Origin: Rhodospirillaceae bacterium
GTDB lineage: Bacteria; Pseudomonadota; Alphaproteobacteria; UBA8366; GCA-2717185
DNA: 5,727 bases
Assembly (NCBI GenBank): GCA_028817685.1
Contig: JAPPPC010000608.1
Span: forward strand, 2,595-8,321
Direction of reading: 5' to 3'
Shown here: positions 4,936 to 5,727 of the stretch, in pieces
Numbering within the stretch: position 1 is the stretch's first letter
Layout of the letters: each line of letters begins with the position of its first letter
Position numbers and translations under genes: made by a program
The notes under the pieces: model-generated
Databases searched by the model: none
What the model saw: only the letters and a program-made list of their open reading frames with translations
What the model was told of the DNA's origin: nothing

Positions 4936-5727
4936 ATGACCGAAGCGAAATCCGAATTCCTGCAAGCCGCCACGGCGCGGGGTTTTCTCCACCAATGCAC
5001 GGACCTGGACGCCTTGGACGCGTTGGCGAACCGGGAGGTGATTACCGCCTATATCGGTTTCGACGCGACGGCTGATTCGCTGCATGCCGGCAGCCTCGTC
5101 CCCATCATGCTCTTGCGCCTGCTGCAACGCACGGGACACCAACCGCTTGTCCTGATGGGCGGCGGCACGACAAAGGTGGGCGACCCGTCGGGCAAGGACA
5201 CACAGCGGCAACTCCTCAGCGAAGCCGACATCGCGACCAACATCGCCGGAATTAAAGGAATCTTCGAAAAATTCCTGACTTTCGGCGACGGCCCGACGGA
5301 TGCCTTCCTGGTCAACAATGCGGATTGGCTCGACAGCCTGTCCTATATCGATTTCCTACGCGACTACGGACGCCACTTCTCGGTCAACCGCATGCTCGGT
5401 TTCGATTCAGTGAAACTGCGGCTGGAACGGGAGCAGCCGCTTTCCTTCCTGGAATTCAATTACATGGTGCTGCAGTCCTACGACTTTCTGGAATTGTCGC
5501 GGCGCCATAATTGCCGCCTGCAGATGGGCGGTTCTGACCAGTGGGGCAACATCGTCAGCGGCGCCGATTTGGGACGTCGGTTGGACCAGACCGAACTGTT
5601 CGGGCTTACCAGCCCCCTCTTGACGACTGCAAGCGGGGCCAAGATGGGAAAGACGGCGGAGGGCGCTGTCTGGCTTAACGCGGCTCGGCTGTCGGCGTAC
5701 GACTACTGGCAATATTGGCGCACTACG
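4936..5727 (+). CDS. tyrS: Tyrosyl-tRNA synthetase, N-terminal 264 residues (cut by window edge)
   Basis: This class I synthetase charges tRNA-Tyr with tyrosine. The reading frame is open from the ATG at 4936 to the last base and holds 264 of the roughly 415 residues normal for the family. The visible part covers the Rossmann catalytic domain. The opening runs [36 protein letters not shown] includes the HIGH-motif equivalent H50-A-G-S53. It is followed by [13 protein letters not shown], the tyrosine-binding YMVLQSYDF and [10 protein letters not shown], and the KMSKS equivalent KMGKT at 236-240. KMGKT and HAGS are variants I associate with alphaproteobacterial TyrRS. The C-terminal S4-like tRNA-binding domain lies beyond the window. 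The ribosome-binding site before the ATG is weak, but the conserved N-terminus supports this start. The gene is divergent from anmK across 106 bp. Confidence 0.96.
   Translation, partial: MTEAKSEFLQAATARGFLHQCTDLDALDALANREVITAYIGFDATADSLHAGSLVPIMLLRLLQRTGHQPLVLMGGGTTKVGDPSGKDTQRQLLSEADIATNIAGIKGIFEKFLTFGDGPTDAFLVNNADWLDSLSYIDFLRDYGRHFSVNRMLGFDSVKLRLEREQPLSFLEFNYMVLQSYDFLELSRRHNCRLQMGGSDQWGNIVSGADLGRRLDQTELFGLTSPLLTTASGAKMGKTAEGAVWLNAARLSAYDYWQYWRTT

Overview
The window looks like an ordinary piece of an alphaproteobacterial chromosome. The proteins resemble those of Rhodospirillales-like bacteria, judged by family resemblance recalled from memory and not by a search. Pointers include a TyrRS with KMGKT in place of KMSKS, a short Bacillus-type CysE with an extended loop, and an anmK/tyrS pair beside iron-sulfur genes. 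Coding density is high, and there is no sign of a mobile element, CRISPR array, RNA gene or phage.

Left block (1-2875, all on the minus strand, read right to left): cysE (serine O-acetyltransferase), iscR (Rrf2 Fe-S regulator, GTG start), a class V cysteine desulfurase of the IscS/NifS type, an ISC-type [2Fe-2S] ferredoxin, and the first 34 codons of a TenA-type thiaminase II. Gaps are 57, 39, 10 and 2 bp, so this is probably one operon. A good sigma70-like promoter (TTGACT, 16 bp, TATATC) lies upstream of cysE. A TGA-N9-TCA element, the form of the iron-rhodo-box, covers its -35 and spacer. Read as a pathway, CysE supplies O-acetylserine for cysteine. The desulfurase takes sulfur from cysteine, the ferredoxin supplies electrons for cluster assembly, IscR senses cluster status, and TenA salvages the thiamine pyrimidine. 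The cluster resembles an ISC operon with its middle (iscU, iscA, hscB, hscA) missing.

Middle (2876-3726): a divergent regulatory region of about 200 bp, richer in A+T than the genes, then a plus-strand alpha/beta hydrolase with an intact Ser-Asp-His triad but no assigned substrate. It ends 2 bp from the convergent anmK. The two stop codons lie inside a perfect 14-bp palindrome.

Right block (3729-5727): anmK (anhydro-N-acetylmuramic acid kinase, minus strand) is divergent from tyrS (tyrosyl-tRNA synthetase, plus strand, cut by the window end). A 106-bp intergenic region between them carries short repeats and a candidate tyrS promoter.

I do not see a wholly new system. The points most worth following are the shortened isc-like operon joined to tenA and the candidate iron/Fe-S-responsive promoter in front of it.
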